Source: Burkholderia sp. IMCC1007 (GTDB lineage Bacteria; Pseudomonadota; Gammaproteobacteria; Burkholderiales; Burkholderiaceae). From it: DNA of 61,653 nucleotides. The notes under the pieces are model-generated. The model did not search any database and was not told where the DNA came from. It was given only the letters and a program-made list of their open reading frames with translations. The stretch spans positions 1 to 61,653 of the forward strand of contig NZ_JAPVQY010000048.1 in the NCBI RefSeq assembly GCF_027257875.1. The letters run 5' to 3'. How positions within the stretch are numbered: position 1 is the stretch's first letter; every line of letters begins with the position of its first letter. Positions 53,191-61,653 of the stretch are shown piece after piece. The position numbers and the translations under genes were made by a program.

Positions 53191-54315
53191 ATGTGGTTTG
53201 GGCCCCGGGTGGCCGGCTGGGTCGCCGCGGTCGCGGCGGCCGCACTGCTGGCCGCGTGTGGCAGCGCGCCGACGCGGACGTCGGCGCTGAAGCCGCCGAC
53301 CGGCGCGGCGATCGTGCCGGGGCAGGTTGCCGCGCAGCGGCTGACGCCGGTGGCCTGGCAGCAGGTGCCGGGCTGGCAGGACGATTCGCTGATCGGCGCA
53401 ACGGCCGCGCTGCGGCAGAACTGCGCGCGGCTCGCGCGCCAGCCGGCGTGGCAGCGCGCTTGCGCGGCCGCCGACCGGCTCGACGAGCTCGACGTCAGCA
53501 GCGCGCGCGCTTTCTTCGAAACGTATTTCACGCCGTTCCAACTGGCGAATACCGACGGCACCCTCGACGGGCTCGTGACCGGTTATTACGAGCCGCTGCT
53601 GCACGGCTCCCGCGTGCGTCGCGGTCCGTATCAGTATGCGCTGTACCGCTGGCCGGCCGGCTATCGCGCCGGCGCCGCGCTGCCTGCGCGCGCGCAGCTC
53701 GAGCGTGCCGGCATCCTGAACGGCAATGAACTCGTGTGGGTCGACGATCCGATCGAGGCGTTCTTCCTGCAGGTGCAGGGGTCGGGGCGTGTGCTGCTCG
53801 ACGACGGTTCGGTGATGCGGGTCGGCTTCGGCGGCACCAACAACCAGCCGTACCGCTCGATCGGCAGGTGGTTGCTCGATCGCGGCGAACTGACGCCCGC
53901 GCAGGCGACGATGCAGGGTATCAAGGCATGGGCGAAGGCGAACCCGACGCGCGTCGACGCGCTGCTCGACACGAATCCGCGCTTCGTCTTCTTCCGCGAC
54001 ATGCCGACCAAGGAAGATGCACCGCATGGCGGCGCGGACGGCCCGATCGGCGCGCTGGGCGTGCCGCTCACACCCGAGCGCTCGATCGCGGTCGATCCGT
54101 CGTCGATCCCGCTCGGCACGCCCGTGTTCCTGCAGACCACGCGTCCGCTCACGAATACGCCGATGAACCGGCTCGTGTTCGCGCAGGATACGGGTTCGGC
54201 GATCAAGGGCGGCGTGCGGGCCGACTATTTCTGGGGGCTCGGCGACGACGCAGGCGATCTGGCCGGGCGGATGAAGCAGGTCGGCCGGATGTGGCTGCTG
54301 TTTCCGAACTCGTGA
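53191..54315 (+). CDS. mltA: Membrane-bound lytic murein transglycosylase A
   Basis: 374 aa from 53191; an in-frame ATG at 53161 would give 384. The lipoprotein signal ends LLAACG (Cys23), so it is anchored in the outer membrane. The MltA barwin-like domains contain GLVTGYYEPLLHGS, EAFFLQVQGSGRVLL and VDPSSIPLGTPVFLQTT, and the C-terminal 3D motif with the catalytic Asp appears in AQDTGSAIKGGVRADYFWG. Cleaves glycan strands to 1,6-anhydromuropeptides. Followed by a terminator. Confidence 0.95.
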   Translation: MWFGPRVAGWVAAVAAAALLAACGSAPTRTSALKPPTGAAIVPGQVAAQRLTPVAWQQVPGWQDDSLIGATAALRQNCARLARQPAWQRACAAADRLDELDVSSARAFFETYFTPFQLANTDGTLDGLVTGYYEPLLHGSRVRRGPYQYALYRWPAGYRAGAALPARAQLERAGILNGNELVWVDDPIEAFFLQVQGSGRVLLDDGSVMRVGFGGTNNQPYRSIGRWLLDRGELTPAQATMQGIKAWAKANPTRVDALLDTNPRFVFFRDMPTKEDAPHGGADGPIGALGVPLTPERSIAVDPSSIPLGTPVFLQTTRPLTNTPMNRLVFAQDTGSAIKGGVRADYFWGLGDDAGDLAGRMKQVGRMWLLFPNS

Positions 54316-54480
54316 GTTGGGGCGGCGTAGGTGCCCGGAGGGTGGCCTGCGCGGGGGGCGCGGCATCCGTGGTGCGTTTCATGCCGGTGGCGCGTGCCGG
54401 TTTGATCGCCGGTGTGCCCATGTGAATTCAGTTCGCGTGATGCTATGCGTGTCTCGTCGAACGACGCTTTGGCGTAAAAG

Positions 54481-54512
54481 AGCCCGATCGGCGTTGGCCG
54501 ACCGGGCTGTTT
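54481..54512 (+). terminator. Intrinsic terminator after mltA
   Basis: AGCCCGATCGGC / GCCGACCGGGCT (one mismatch, loop GTTG) followed by GTTTCATTT, preceded by AAAAG. The rest of 54316-54608 shows no gene. Confidence 0.75.
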
Positions 54513-54608
54513 CATTTGCACACCCGGATTCGCCGCTGTGCGGCGGGCGCGCGGCGAGTCAATGAGGTTCGCGAAGTTCGCGCCCATCGCCTGCGCGGTG
54601 AGATTACC

Positions 54609-55907
54609 TCAGCCCTTGCGCTTGTCGATGACGCGACGGGCCTTGCCGACCGAGCGCTCGATCCCGTTCACGGGCAGCACGTTGATCACGGCCGTCACGC
54701 CGATCAGCGACTTGATGTCGTACGCGAGCGCCTCGCTGGCCGCGCGGATCGCCGCCGTGTCGGGCGCCGTTTCAGGACACGGCTCGACGTTCAGCGTCAG
54801 CACGTCGAGCGGGCCTTCCTTCGTCAGGACGATCTGATAGTGCGGCGCGAGCGCGCGCTGCTTCAGCAATTGCTCCTCGATCTGCGTCGGGAACACGTTG
54901 ACGCCCCGCACGATCATCATGTCGTCGGAGCGGCCGGTGATCTTTTCCATCCGGCGCATCGTGCGCGCGGTGCCGGGCAGCAGCCGCGTGAGGTCGCGCG
55001 TCCGGTAGCGGATGATCGGCAGCGCTTCCTTCGTCAGCGACGTGAAGACCAGCTCGCCGAGTTCGCCGTCCGGAAGCACTTCGCCGGTTTCGGGGTCGAT
55101 GATTTCCGGGTAGAAGTAGTCTTCCCAGATGGTCGGGCCGTCCTTGGTCTCGACGCATTCGGACGCGACGCCGGGGCCCATCACTTCGGATAGCCCATAG
55201 ATGTCGACCGCGTCGATTCCCATCCGCTGCTCGATCGCGACGCGCATGTCGTTCGTCCACGGCTCCGCGCCGAAAATACCGATGCGCAGCGAGCTTTGCG
55301 CGGGATCGAGGCCCTGACGCTCGATCTCGTCGGCGATCGACAGCATGTAGCTCGGCGTCACCATGATGATGTCGGGGCGGAAATCCTGGATCAGTTGCAC
55401 CTGCTTCTCGGTCTGGCCGCCGCCGAACGGAATCACCGTCAACCCCGCACGTTCGGCGCCGTAGTGGGCGCCGAGCCCGCCGGTGAACAGCCCGTAGCCG
55501 TAGCTGACGTGGACTTTGTCGCCGCGGCGCGCGCCGGCCGCGCGGATCGAGCGCGCGACGAGATTCGCCCACGTATCGATGTCGCGCGCCGTATAGCCGA
55601 CGACGGTCGGCTTGCCGGTCGTGCCCGACGACGCATGAATGCGCGAGATCTGGTCCTGCGGCACCGCGAACATCCCGAACGGATAGCTGTCTCGCAGGTC
55701 GCTCTTGGTCGTGAACGGGAAGCGCGACAGGTCGGACAGCGTCTTCAGGTCGTCGGGGTGCACGCCCGCTTCGTCGAATTTGCGGCGATAGACGGGGGAA
55801 TGTTCATACGCATGCCGGAGCGACCACTTCAGGCGTTCGAGCTGCAGCGCGGTCAGCTCGTCGCGTGAGGCGGTCTCGATCGGCTCGAGCGGTAGCGGGG
55901 TTGTCAT
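54609..55907 (-). CDS. paaK: Phenylacetate-CoA ligase
   Basis: 432 aa, adenylate-forming family. AMP-binding loop SSGTTGKP (93-100), then FGAEPWTNDMR and YGLSEVMGPGVASEC typical of PaaK. The C-terminal swivel domain contains GRSDDMMIVRGVNVFPTQIEEQL, with the catalytic Lys region at the very end (ERSVGKARRVIDKRKG). Activates phenylacetate with ATP and CoA, the entry step of the aerobic hybrid pathway. Last gene of the minus-strand paa cluster. Confidence 0.97.
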   Translation of the reverse strand: MTTPLPLEPIETASRDELTALQLERLKWSLRHAYEHSPVYRRKFDEAGVHPDDLKTLSDLSRFPFTTKSDLRDSYPFGMFAVPQDQISRIHASSGTTGKPTVVGYTARDIDTWANLVARSIRAAGARRGDKVHVSYGYGLFTGGLGAHYGAERAGLTVIPFGGGQTEKQVQLIQDFRPDIIMVTPSYMLSIADEIERQGLDPAQSSLRIGIFGAEPWTNDMRVAIEQRMGIDAVDIYGLSEVMGPGVASECVETKDGPTIWEDYFYPEIIDPETGEVLPDGELGELVFTSLTKEALPIIRYRTRDLTRLLPGTARTMRRMEKITGRSDDMMIVRGVNVFPTQIEEQLLKQRALAPHYQIVLTKEGPLDVLTLNVEPCPETAPDTAAIRAASEALAYDIKSLIGVTAVINVLPVNGIERSVGKARRVIDKRKG

Positions 55908-55945
55908 GCGTGTCTCCAGTGTTTGTTATGAGCGAACCGTGGCCG

Positions 55946-56398
55946 TCACCGATCTTCCGGAAGAACCGTGCCCTTGATCTGGGCCGATTTGCCGCGAAAC
56001 ATCGCGACGGTTTCGCCGGTCTGGTTCGTGACGCGGATGTCGTAGATCCCGTGCCGGCCGCTGCGCGTCTGCTCGATCGCCTCGGCCGTCAGCAAGTCGT
56101 TGCCGTGTACGGGACGCAGGTATTCGATCGAACAGCCGGCCGCAACGGTGTTCAGGTTGTACGAATTGCAGGCGAACGCGAACGTCGAATCGGCGAGCGT
56201 GAAGATGATTCCGCCGTGGCAGGTCTGGTGCCCGTTCAGGAACTCGGGTCGCACGCGCATCTGCAGGCGTGCGTAGCCGGCGCGCACTTCGGCGATTTCC
56301 ATCCCGAAGGCGCGGCTGCAGGCGTCCGAGTCGTACATGGCCTGCGCCGTGGCGCGGGCGAGCGAATCGGGGTCGAGCGTGTCGGTGACGGTCGTCAT
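55946..56398 (-). CDS. paaI: Hydroxyphenylacetyl-CoA thioesterase PaaI
   Basis: 150 aa, hotdog fold. RPEFLNGHQTCHGGIIFTLAD carries the HGG motif and catalytic Asp of PaaI. Releases CoA from dead-end (hydroxy)phenylacetyl-CoA intermediates, a rescue function for the pathway. Its ATG is one base from the paaG stop codon, so the two are tightly coupled. Confidence 0.96.
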   Translation of the reverse strand: MTTVTDTLDPDSLARATAQAMYDSDACSRAFGMEIAEVRAGYARLQMRVRPEFLNGHQTCHGGIIFTLADSTFAFACNSYNLNTVAAGCSIEYLRPVHGNDLLTAEAIEQTRSGRHGIYDIRVTNQTGETVAMFRGKSAQIKGTVLPEDR

Positions 56399-56399
56399 G

Positions 56400-57191
56400 T
56401 CAACGCCCCTCGAAACGCGGTGCGCGCTTCTCGATGAAAGCCTGGACGCCTTCGGCGTAGTCGTGCGACTGGCCGAGCTTGCGTTGCAGGTCGCGTTCCA
56501 GATCGAGCTGCTGATCGAGCGTGTTCGTGGCGCTGTCGCGCATCGACTGCTTGATCGATGCGATCGCGAGCGTCGGCTGTTGTGCGAGCTGGGTCGCGAC
56601 CTGGCGGACCGACGCGGCGAGCGCGTCGTCGTCGACCGCGCGCCAGATCAAGCCCCATTGCTCGGCCTGTTCGGCGCCGAGCTTGTCGCCGGTGAGGGCG
56701 AGCCCCAGTGCGCGTGCCATGCCGACGCGTTGCGGCAGGAACCACGTGCCGCCCGAATCGGGCACTAGCCCGATCTTGACGAACGCCTGGATGAAGCTGC
56801 TCGAGCGCGCGGCGAACACGAGATCGCATGCGAGCGCGAGATTTGCGCCGGCGCCGGCCGCCGTGCCGTTGACCGCGGCGATCACCGGAATCGGCATGCG
56901 CTGCAGGCGGCGGATCAGCGGATTGAAGTGCTCGTCGATCAACGTACCGAGGTCGGTGGCTGCGCCCGGCGTGAAGTCGAGGTCGGCCAGATCCTGGCCC
57001 GCGCAGAAGCCGCGCCCCGCACCCGTCAGGATCAGCGCGCGCGCGCCGGCGGCTTCGACTTCATCGAGTGCCGACTGCAGTTCGCGGTGCATCGCCCGCG
57101 TGAAGCTGTTCAGCTTGTCCGGACGGTTGAGCGTGATCGTGGCCACGTGGGCAGCCTGATCGATATCCAGCTGGATCGCCTGATATGACAT
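56400..57191 (-). CDS. paaG: 1,2-epoxyphenylacetyl-CoA isomerase PaaG
   Basis: 263 aa, crotonase fold. The oxyanion-hole segments are AGRGFCAGQDLADLDF (about 65-80) and ANLALACDLVFAARSS with IGLVPDSGGTWFLPQRVG, where the Asp of PDSGG is the isomerase acid/base. Converts the ring epoxide to the seven-membered oxepin-CoA and later shifts a double bond. 45 bp after the thiolase gene. Confidence 0.95.
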   Translation of the reverse strand: MSYQAIQLDIDQAAHVATITLNRPDKLNSFTRAMHRELQSALDEVEAAGARALILTGAGRGFCAGQDLADLDFTPGAATDLGTLIDEHFNPLIRRLQRMPIPVIAAVNGTAAGAGANLALACDLVFAARSSSFIQAFVKIGLVPDSGGTWFLPQRVGMARALGLALTGDKLGAEQAEQWGLIWRAVDDDALAASVRQVATQLAQQPTLAIASIKQSMRDSATNTLDQQLDLERDLQRKLGQSHDYAEGVQAFIEKRAPRFEGR

Positions 57192-57236
57192 GCAGTGTCT
57201 CCTTCATGACTTCGTTATAGGCGCGCGGCGCGGCGG

Positions 57237-58439
<1,203 letters not shown>

Positions 58440-58526
58440 GGGCGTATCGATAGGCGGCGAACCCGCCGGTTGGCGGATTCGTTCATGGTAGAGAACGTGG
58501 CGGCGTTTGCACGTCGGCCATTCGGG

Positions 58527-60233
58527 TTATGCCGTTTGGCCGGCTTCCGCGGGCACTGCCTTCGGCGCAACATGGACGCGGCTTTGAACCACGCGGAACC
58601 GGTTGGCGACGAATGCCGGATCGGCCAGCGCCGCGTTGGCCGCAGGGTTCGCGCCGGTGCCGTGGAAGTCGGAGAATGCGGCCGACTGGTTCACGAACAC
58701 ACCGCCCGTCAGGTTGATCGACAGCGCGACGCCGCCGCGCACTGCTGCCTCGTGCGCAGCGTCGAGGATCTTGTCGTCGGTGCTGTAGACGGAGAGCGTC
58801 AGCGCGCCGTGCTCCGCAGCGATCTCGCCGGCCAGATCGAGCGACTGTGCGGTCGAGTCGGTCGCGATCACGAACGAGATCGGGCCGAACCATTCCTGCG
58901 TGAATTTCGCGCGGTCGGCTGCGTCGAGCTGCAGTACGAGCGGTGTGCGCACGCGGGCGTCAGGGAAGGCGGGGTGCTGAAGCGTCTGGCTGTCGGCGAG
59001 CACGGGGCCGAGCTTGCGGGCGTCGTCGATGCGCGCGGTCACGCCGTCGTTCTGGATCGCGCCGATCAGTTCGACCGAGCGCGCCGGGTCGCCGGTGAGC
59101 TTTTGCACGGAGACGGCGATCGCCTGGGCGACTTCGTCGAAGCTCGCGTGGCCATCCGCGGTGCGGATCCCGTCGCGCGGCACGTAGATGTTCTGCGGGG
59201 CGGTGCACATCTGACCGGAGTACAGCGCGAGCGAGAACGCGATGTTCTTGGCGGCGGCCTTCAGGTCGTCGGTCGAGTCGATCACGATCTGGTTGACGCC
59301 AGCCTTCTCCGTATATACCTGCGCCTGATGGGCATTGCGTTCGAGCCACGTGCCGTTTTGCGTGCTGCCCGTGAAGTCGATCAGCTTGATTTCGGGGCGC
59401 AGTGCGAGGTCCTGCACGAGTGCGCCGTCGTTCGGCTCGGTCGCGAGGAGCGTGACGACGTTCGGATCGAAGCCGGCTTCGCGCAGTACGTCGCGCGCGA
59501 TGCGGACCGTGATTGCCAGCGGTAGGATCGCGCCCGGATGCGGTTTGACGATCACCGTGTTGCCGGTCGCCAGGTCGGCGAACAGGCCGGGGTAGCCGTT
59601 CCACGTCGGAAACGTGCAGCAGCCGAGCACGAGGCCGGTGCCGCGCGGCACGATCGTATAGCGCTTGTGCATCGCGAGCGGCGGATTCTTGCCTTGCGGC
59701 TTTTCCCAGTGTGCGTCGGCCGGGATGCGGCGCAACTCGTTCCATGCATAGGCGACCGCTTCGAGCGCGCGATCCTGCGCGTGCGGGCCGCCCGCCTGGA
59801 ACGCCATCATGAACGCCTGACCGGTGGTATGCATCACGCTATACGCGATTTCGAAGCTTGCGCGATTCAGGCGGGCGAGGATTTCGAGGCTGACGCCGAT
59901 CCAGGCCGTGGGGCCCGCTTCGCGCCACGCGCGTTGAGCGGCGGCAGCCGCGGCAATGAGCTCGTCGGGCGTCGATTTCGGATAACGGATGCCCAGCGCG
60001 ATGCCGTACGGCGACTGCTCCGCGCCGACCGTCCCGCCGGACGCCGGCTGGTCGAGCACGAATGTGTTGTCGAGGTGCGCTTTGAACGCGGCCTCACCAT
60101 CGGCGTTGGCGCTTTCCCCGTACACTTTGGGACTCGGCATTTCGGCGAACGGGCTCCAGTACCCGCGGCTCTCGATGGCGGCGAGGGCGTGTTTCAGCGT
60201 GTCTTCGTGCTTCGTGAACAGTGCATGGGTCAT
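58527..60233 (-). CDS. paaN: PaaN (PaaZ-type) aldehyde dehydrogenase of phenylacetate degradation, without MaoC domain
   Basis: 568 aa, aldehyde-dehydrogenase fold. Catalytic Cys343 in YSGQMCTAPQN and the general base Glu309 in YTEKAGVN; Rossmann region includes GCCTFPTWNGYPG and TGNTVIVKPHPG. In E. coli the ring-opening enzyme PaaZ is about 680 aa with a C-terminal MaoC-like hydratase; here the chain stops after the dehydrogenase. This is the PaaN form, often named paaZ in Burkholderia. It should oxidise the ring-opened aldehyde with NADP+. First gene of the minus-strand cluster, divergent from paaF. Confidence 0.93.
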   Translation of the reverse strand: MTHALFTKHEDTLKHALAAIESRGYWSPFAEMPSPKVYGESANADGEAAFKAHLDNTFVLDQPASGGTVGAEQSPYGIALGIRYPKSTPDELIAAAAAAQRAWREAGPTAWIGVSLEILARLNRASFEIAYSVMHTTGQAFMMAFQAGGPHAQDRALEAVAYAWNELRRIPADAHWEKPQGKNPPLAMHKRYTIVPRGTGLVLGCCTFPTWNGYPGLFADLATGNTVIVKPHPGAILPLAITVRIARDVLREAGFDPNVVTLLATEPNDGALVQDLALRPEIKLIDFTGSTQNGTWLERNAHQAQVYTEKAGVNQIVIDSTDDLKAAAKNIAFSLALYSGQMCTAPQNIYVPRDGIRTADGHASFDEVAQAIAVSVQKLTGDPARSVELIGAIQNDGVTARIDDARKLGPVLADSQTLQHPAFPDARVRTPLVLQLDAADRAKFTQEWFGPISFVIATDSTAQSLDLAGEIAAEHGALTLSVYSTDDKILDAAHEAAVRGGVALSINLTGGVFVNQSAAFSDFHGTGANPAANAALADPAFVANRFRVVQSRVHVAPKAVPAEAGQTA

Positions 60234-60270
60234 GACGGCGGCCTGATGGACGTTGAGAGGAATTGGATCG

Positions 60271-60316
60271 ATTAATTAACCGACCGGTTGGTCGGAGAAT
60301 GGTAGCATCAAACTAT
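60271..60316. promoter_or_regulatory. PaaR-type operator and promoter between paaN and paaF
   Basis: CCGACC-GGTT-GGTCGG (60280-60295) is a perfect palindrome of the ACCGACCGGT class bound by TetR-type PaaR repressors. On the plus strand TTGGTC (60288-60293), 17 nt and AACTAT (60311-60316) form the likely paaF promoter, so the operator covers its -35. The paaN promoter must lie on the other side of the same site. Induction by phenylacetyl-CoA is known for PaaR systems. Confidence 0.7.
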
Positions 60317-60362
60317 TCGCATGTGCGAGGCGTTTCTCATTTCATTGATCGAGGAGAAATAG

Positions 60363-61139
60363 ATGTCTTACGAGAACATCCTGGTGGAGACCCGGGGACG
60401 AGTCGGGCTGGTCACGCTGAATCGTCCGAAAGCGCTGAATGCGCTCAACGATGCGTTGATGGATGAATTGGGCGCCGCGCTGAAGGCGTTCGATGCAGAC
60501 GACGGTATCGGCGCGATCGTCGTGACGGGGAGCGAGAAGGCATTCGCAGCCGGCGCCGACATCGGCATGATGGCGACCTATTCCTATATGGACGTTTACC
60601 GCGGCGACTACATCACCCGCAACTGGGAGACTGTCCGCGAGATCCGCAAACCGATCATTGCTGCCGTGTCGGGCTTTGCGCTCGGCGGCGGATGCGAACT
60701 CGCGATGATGTGCGACATCATTTTCGCGGCGGATACCGCCAAGTTCGGCCAGCCCGAGATCAAGCTGGGCGTGATGCCCGGTGCGGGCGGTACGCAGCGC
60801 CTGCCGCGCGCGGTATCGAAGGCGAAGGCAATGGACATGTGTCTGACCGCGCGCTTCATGGACGCAGCCGAGGCGGAGCGGGCCGGGCTTGTATCGCGGG
60901 TGCTGCCGGCCGACAAATTGCTCGACGAGGCGATTGCCGCTGCGACGACGATCGCCGAGTTTTCGCTGCCGGCGGTCATGATGGTCAAGGAGTCGGTGAA
61001 CCGCGCGTACGAAACGACGTTGGCCGAAGGCGTTCACTTCGAGCGTCGGCTGTTCCATTCGCTGTTCGCGACGGAAGATCAGAAGGAAGGGATGGCGGCA
61101 TTCGTCGAGAAGCGCAAGCCGGAGTTCAAGAACCGCTGA
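60363..61139 (+). CDS. paaF: 2,3-dehydroadipyl-CoA hydratase PaaF
   Basis: 258 aa, crotonase fold with both hydratase acids: Glu in LGGGCELAMMCDIIFA and Glu in PEIKLGVMPGAGGTQRLPR. FAAGADIGMM gives the oxyanion hole. Hydrates the double bond of 2,3-dehydroadipyl-CoA late in phenylacetate breakdown. GAGGAGAAATAG precedes the ATG at 60363. Divergent from the other paa genes. Confidence 0.95.
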   Translation: MSYENILVETRGRVGLVTLNRPKALNALNDALMDELGAALKAFDADDGIGAIVVTGSEKAFAAGADIGMMATYSYMDVYRGDYITRNWETVREIRKPIIAAVSGFALGGGCELAMMCDIIFAADTAKFGQPEIKLGVMPGAGGTQRLPRAVSKAKAMDMCLTARFMDAAEAERAGLVSRVLPADKLLDEAIAAATTIAEFSLPAVMMVKESVNRAYETTLAEGVHFERRLFHSLFATEDQKEGMAAFVEKRKPEFKNR

Positions 61140-61219
61140 TTCGGCTGCAGCGAGGCGCCTGCCCGGCGGGCGGCGGGTAGCAATCGCCGGCGCCATTCCC
61201 CGATGCCGAGACCCCAAAG

Positions 61220-61251
61220 CCTCCGTGCGCGGCAGCGCACGGAGGGTTTTT
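61220..61251 (+). terminator. Intrinsic terminator after paaF
   Basis: CCTCCGTGCGC / GCGCACGGAGG, perfect 11-bp stem with GGCA loop, followed by GTTTTT. It also insulates the rRNA promoters to the right. Confidence 0.9.
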
Positions 61252-61272
61252 CAAAATATTTTCACAAAGGGC

Positions 61273-61463
61273 TTGCGGAGACGGGGGCGGGTGCTTAGAA
61301 TCACGCCTCTTTCGCGCTAACGGAAACGCAGCGCGGGAGAGAAGAAGGGAAGCGGTGCGGTCGAGGTTGCTGTCGAGCCTTGGCGCACAAGGAGTTGAAC
61401 CCCAACCGTCGCAACGAAGTAGTTAAAAAAGTTGTTGACGAGTTGAAAAAGACGGTTCATAAT
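61273..61463 (+). promoter_or_regulatory. Tandem rRNA operon promoters P1 and P2
   Basis: P1: TTGCGG (61273-61278), 17 nt, TAGAAT (61296-61301), with a GC-rich segment after the -10. P2: TTGACG (61435-61440), 17 nt, CATAAT (61458-61463), preceded by an A-rich stretch (GTTAAAAAAG) that could be an UP element. Two spaced promoters ahead of a boxA-containing leader are the standard layout of a ribosomal RNA operon. Confidence 0.75.
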
Positions 61464-61653
61464 TTCGCTTCTCTGCTGCTGAAAACGCAGCGCTGCTGAG
61501 AAACACGAAGTTCCTCGCAGACATGCTCTTTAAAAATTAACAGCCGATAAGTGTGGGCGCTTGATGGCAGCGAGCTGATCCTCGGATCAGATAGCGAAAG
61601 TATCAAGAGTCTCACACTAAAGTAAGTCAGGTTTATGAAGTGATTCATATTCC
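61464..61653 (+). other. rRNA operon leader with boxA antitermination site; 16S gene beyond the window
   Basis: TGCTCTTTAAAAATTA (61524-61539) is nearly the rrn boxA that recruits NusB/S10 for antitermination. Downstream are a hairpin CTGATCC/GGATCAG and outer arms GTGTG (about 61550) and CACAC (about 61613) that could form the 5' half of the 16S processing stem. No mature rRNA sequence is reached before 61653. Confidence 0.75.

Overview
The window is a high-GC (roughly two-thirds G+C) bacterial chromosome segment that looks like a beta-proteobacterium of the Burkholderia cepacia complex. The call rests on gene content and order: a type VI secretion (T6SS) edge with tssM next to a TagX-type peptidase; the run rpe-gph-trpE-trpG-trpD-trpC-CYTH-ung; the paaK-paaI-paaG-thiolase-paaN block divergent from paaF; and an rRNA operon leader at the right edge. 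This matches my memory of Burkholderia chromosome 1; no database was consulted.

Layout. 1-4.1 kb: T6SS edge (tssM cut by the window, tagX-like peptidase, divergent membrane-anchored Ala/Lys-rich protein). 4.2-18.7 kb: housekeeping and accessory genes: CorA/ZntB-type transporter, XapX mini-protein, quinone-oxidoreductase-like gene with divergent LysR regulator, M1 aminopeptidase lipoprotein, LEA-type lipoprotein, two methyltransferases, DUF1415 protein, TetR/MFS divergent pair, nitroreductase, YegD-like Hsp70, cold-shock gene with long leader. 19-30.4 kb: APC permease, DODA-type dioxygenase, ubiX-grxD-prmC-prfA-hemA on the minus strand, an atypical response regulator, M24 aminopeptidase, isochorismatase/HAD pair. 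30.5-37.2 kb: ettA, DUF3761 protein, LysR/MFS divergent pair, GABA-type permease.

37.2-38.95 kb is a genomic scar: two direct copies of a 71-bp hairpin-bearing repeat, a less GC-rich LprI-family gene, an IS3-family (IS150-group-like) 5' remnant whose orfA start codon has become ATC, and an internally deleted alpha/beta-hydrolase pseudogene. 38.96-46 kb: ychF, a UbiH-type hydroxylase, dsbC, M61 peptidase, azoR. 45.1-52.4 kb: a co-directional minus-strand block rpe-gph-trpL-trpEGDC-CYTH-ung. A 24-codon leader with three Trp codons and a terminator hairpin sits between gph and trpE, so ribosome-mediated attenuation is the obvious regulation. 52.6-54.5 kb: apaG, a 47-aa membrane ORF, mltA. 54.6-61.1 kb: lower phenylacetyl-CoA pathway with a palindromic TetR-type (PaaR) operator between paaN and paaF. 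61.27-61.65 kb: tandem rRNA promoters and a boxA-containing leader; the 16S gene itself lies beyond the window.

I did not find a CRISPR array, prophage, tRNA gene or a convincing new multi-gene defence or secretion system. The most worthwhile leads are the trp attenuator with an apparent promoter buried in the 3' end of gph, the paired hairpin repeat around the scar, the response regulator lacking its phospho-acceptor aspartate, a clamp-binding-like motif at the N-terminus of Ung, and the overlapping divergent TetR/MFS promoters.
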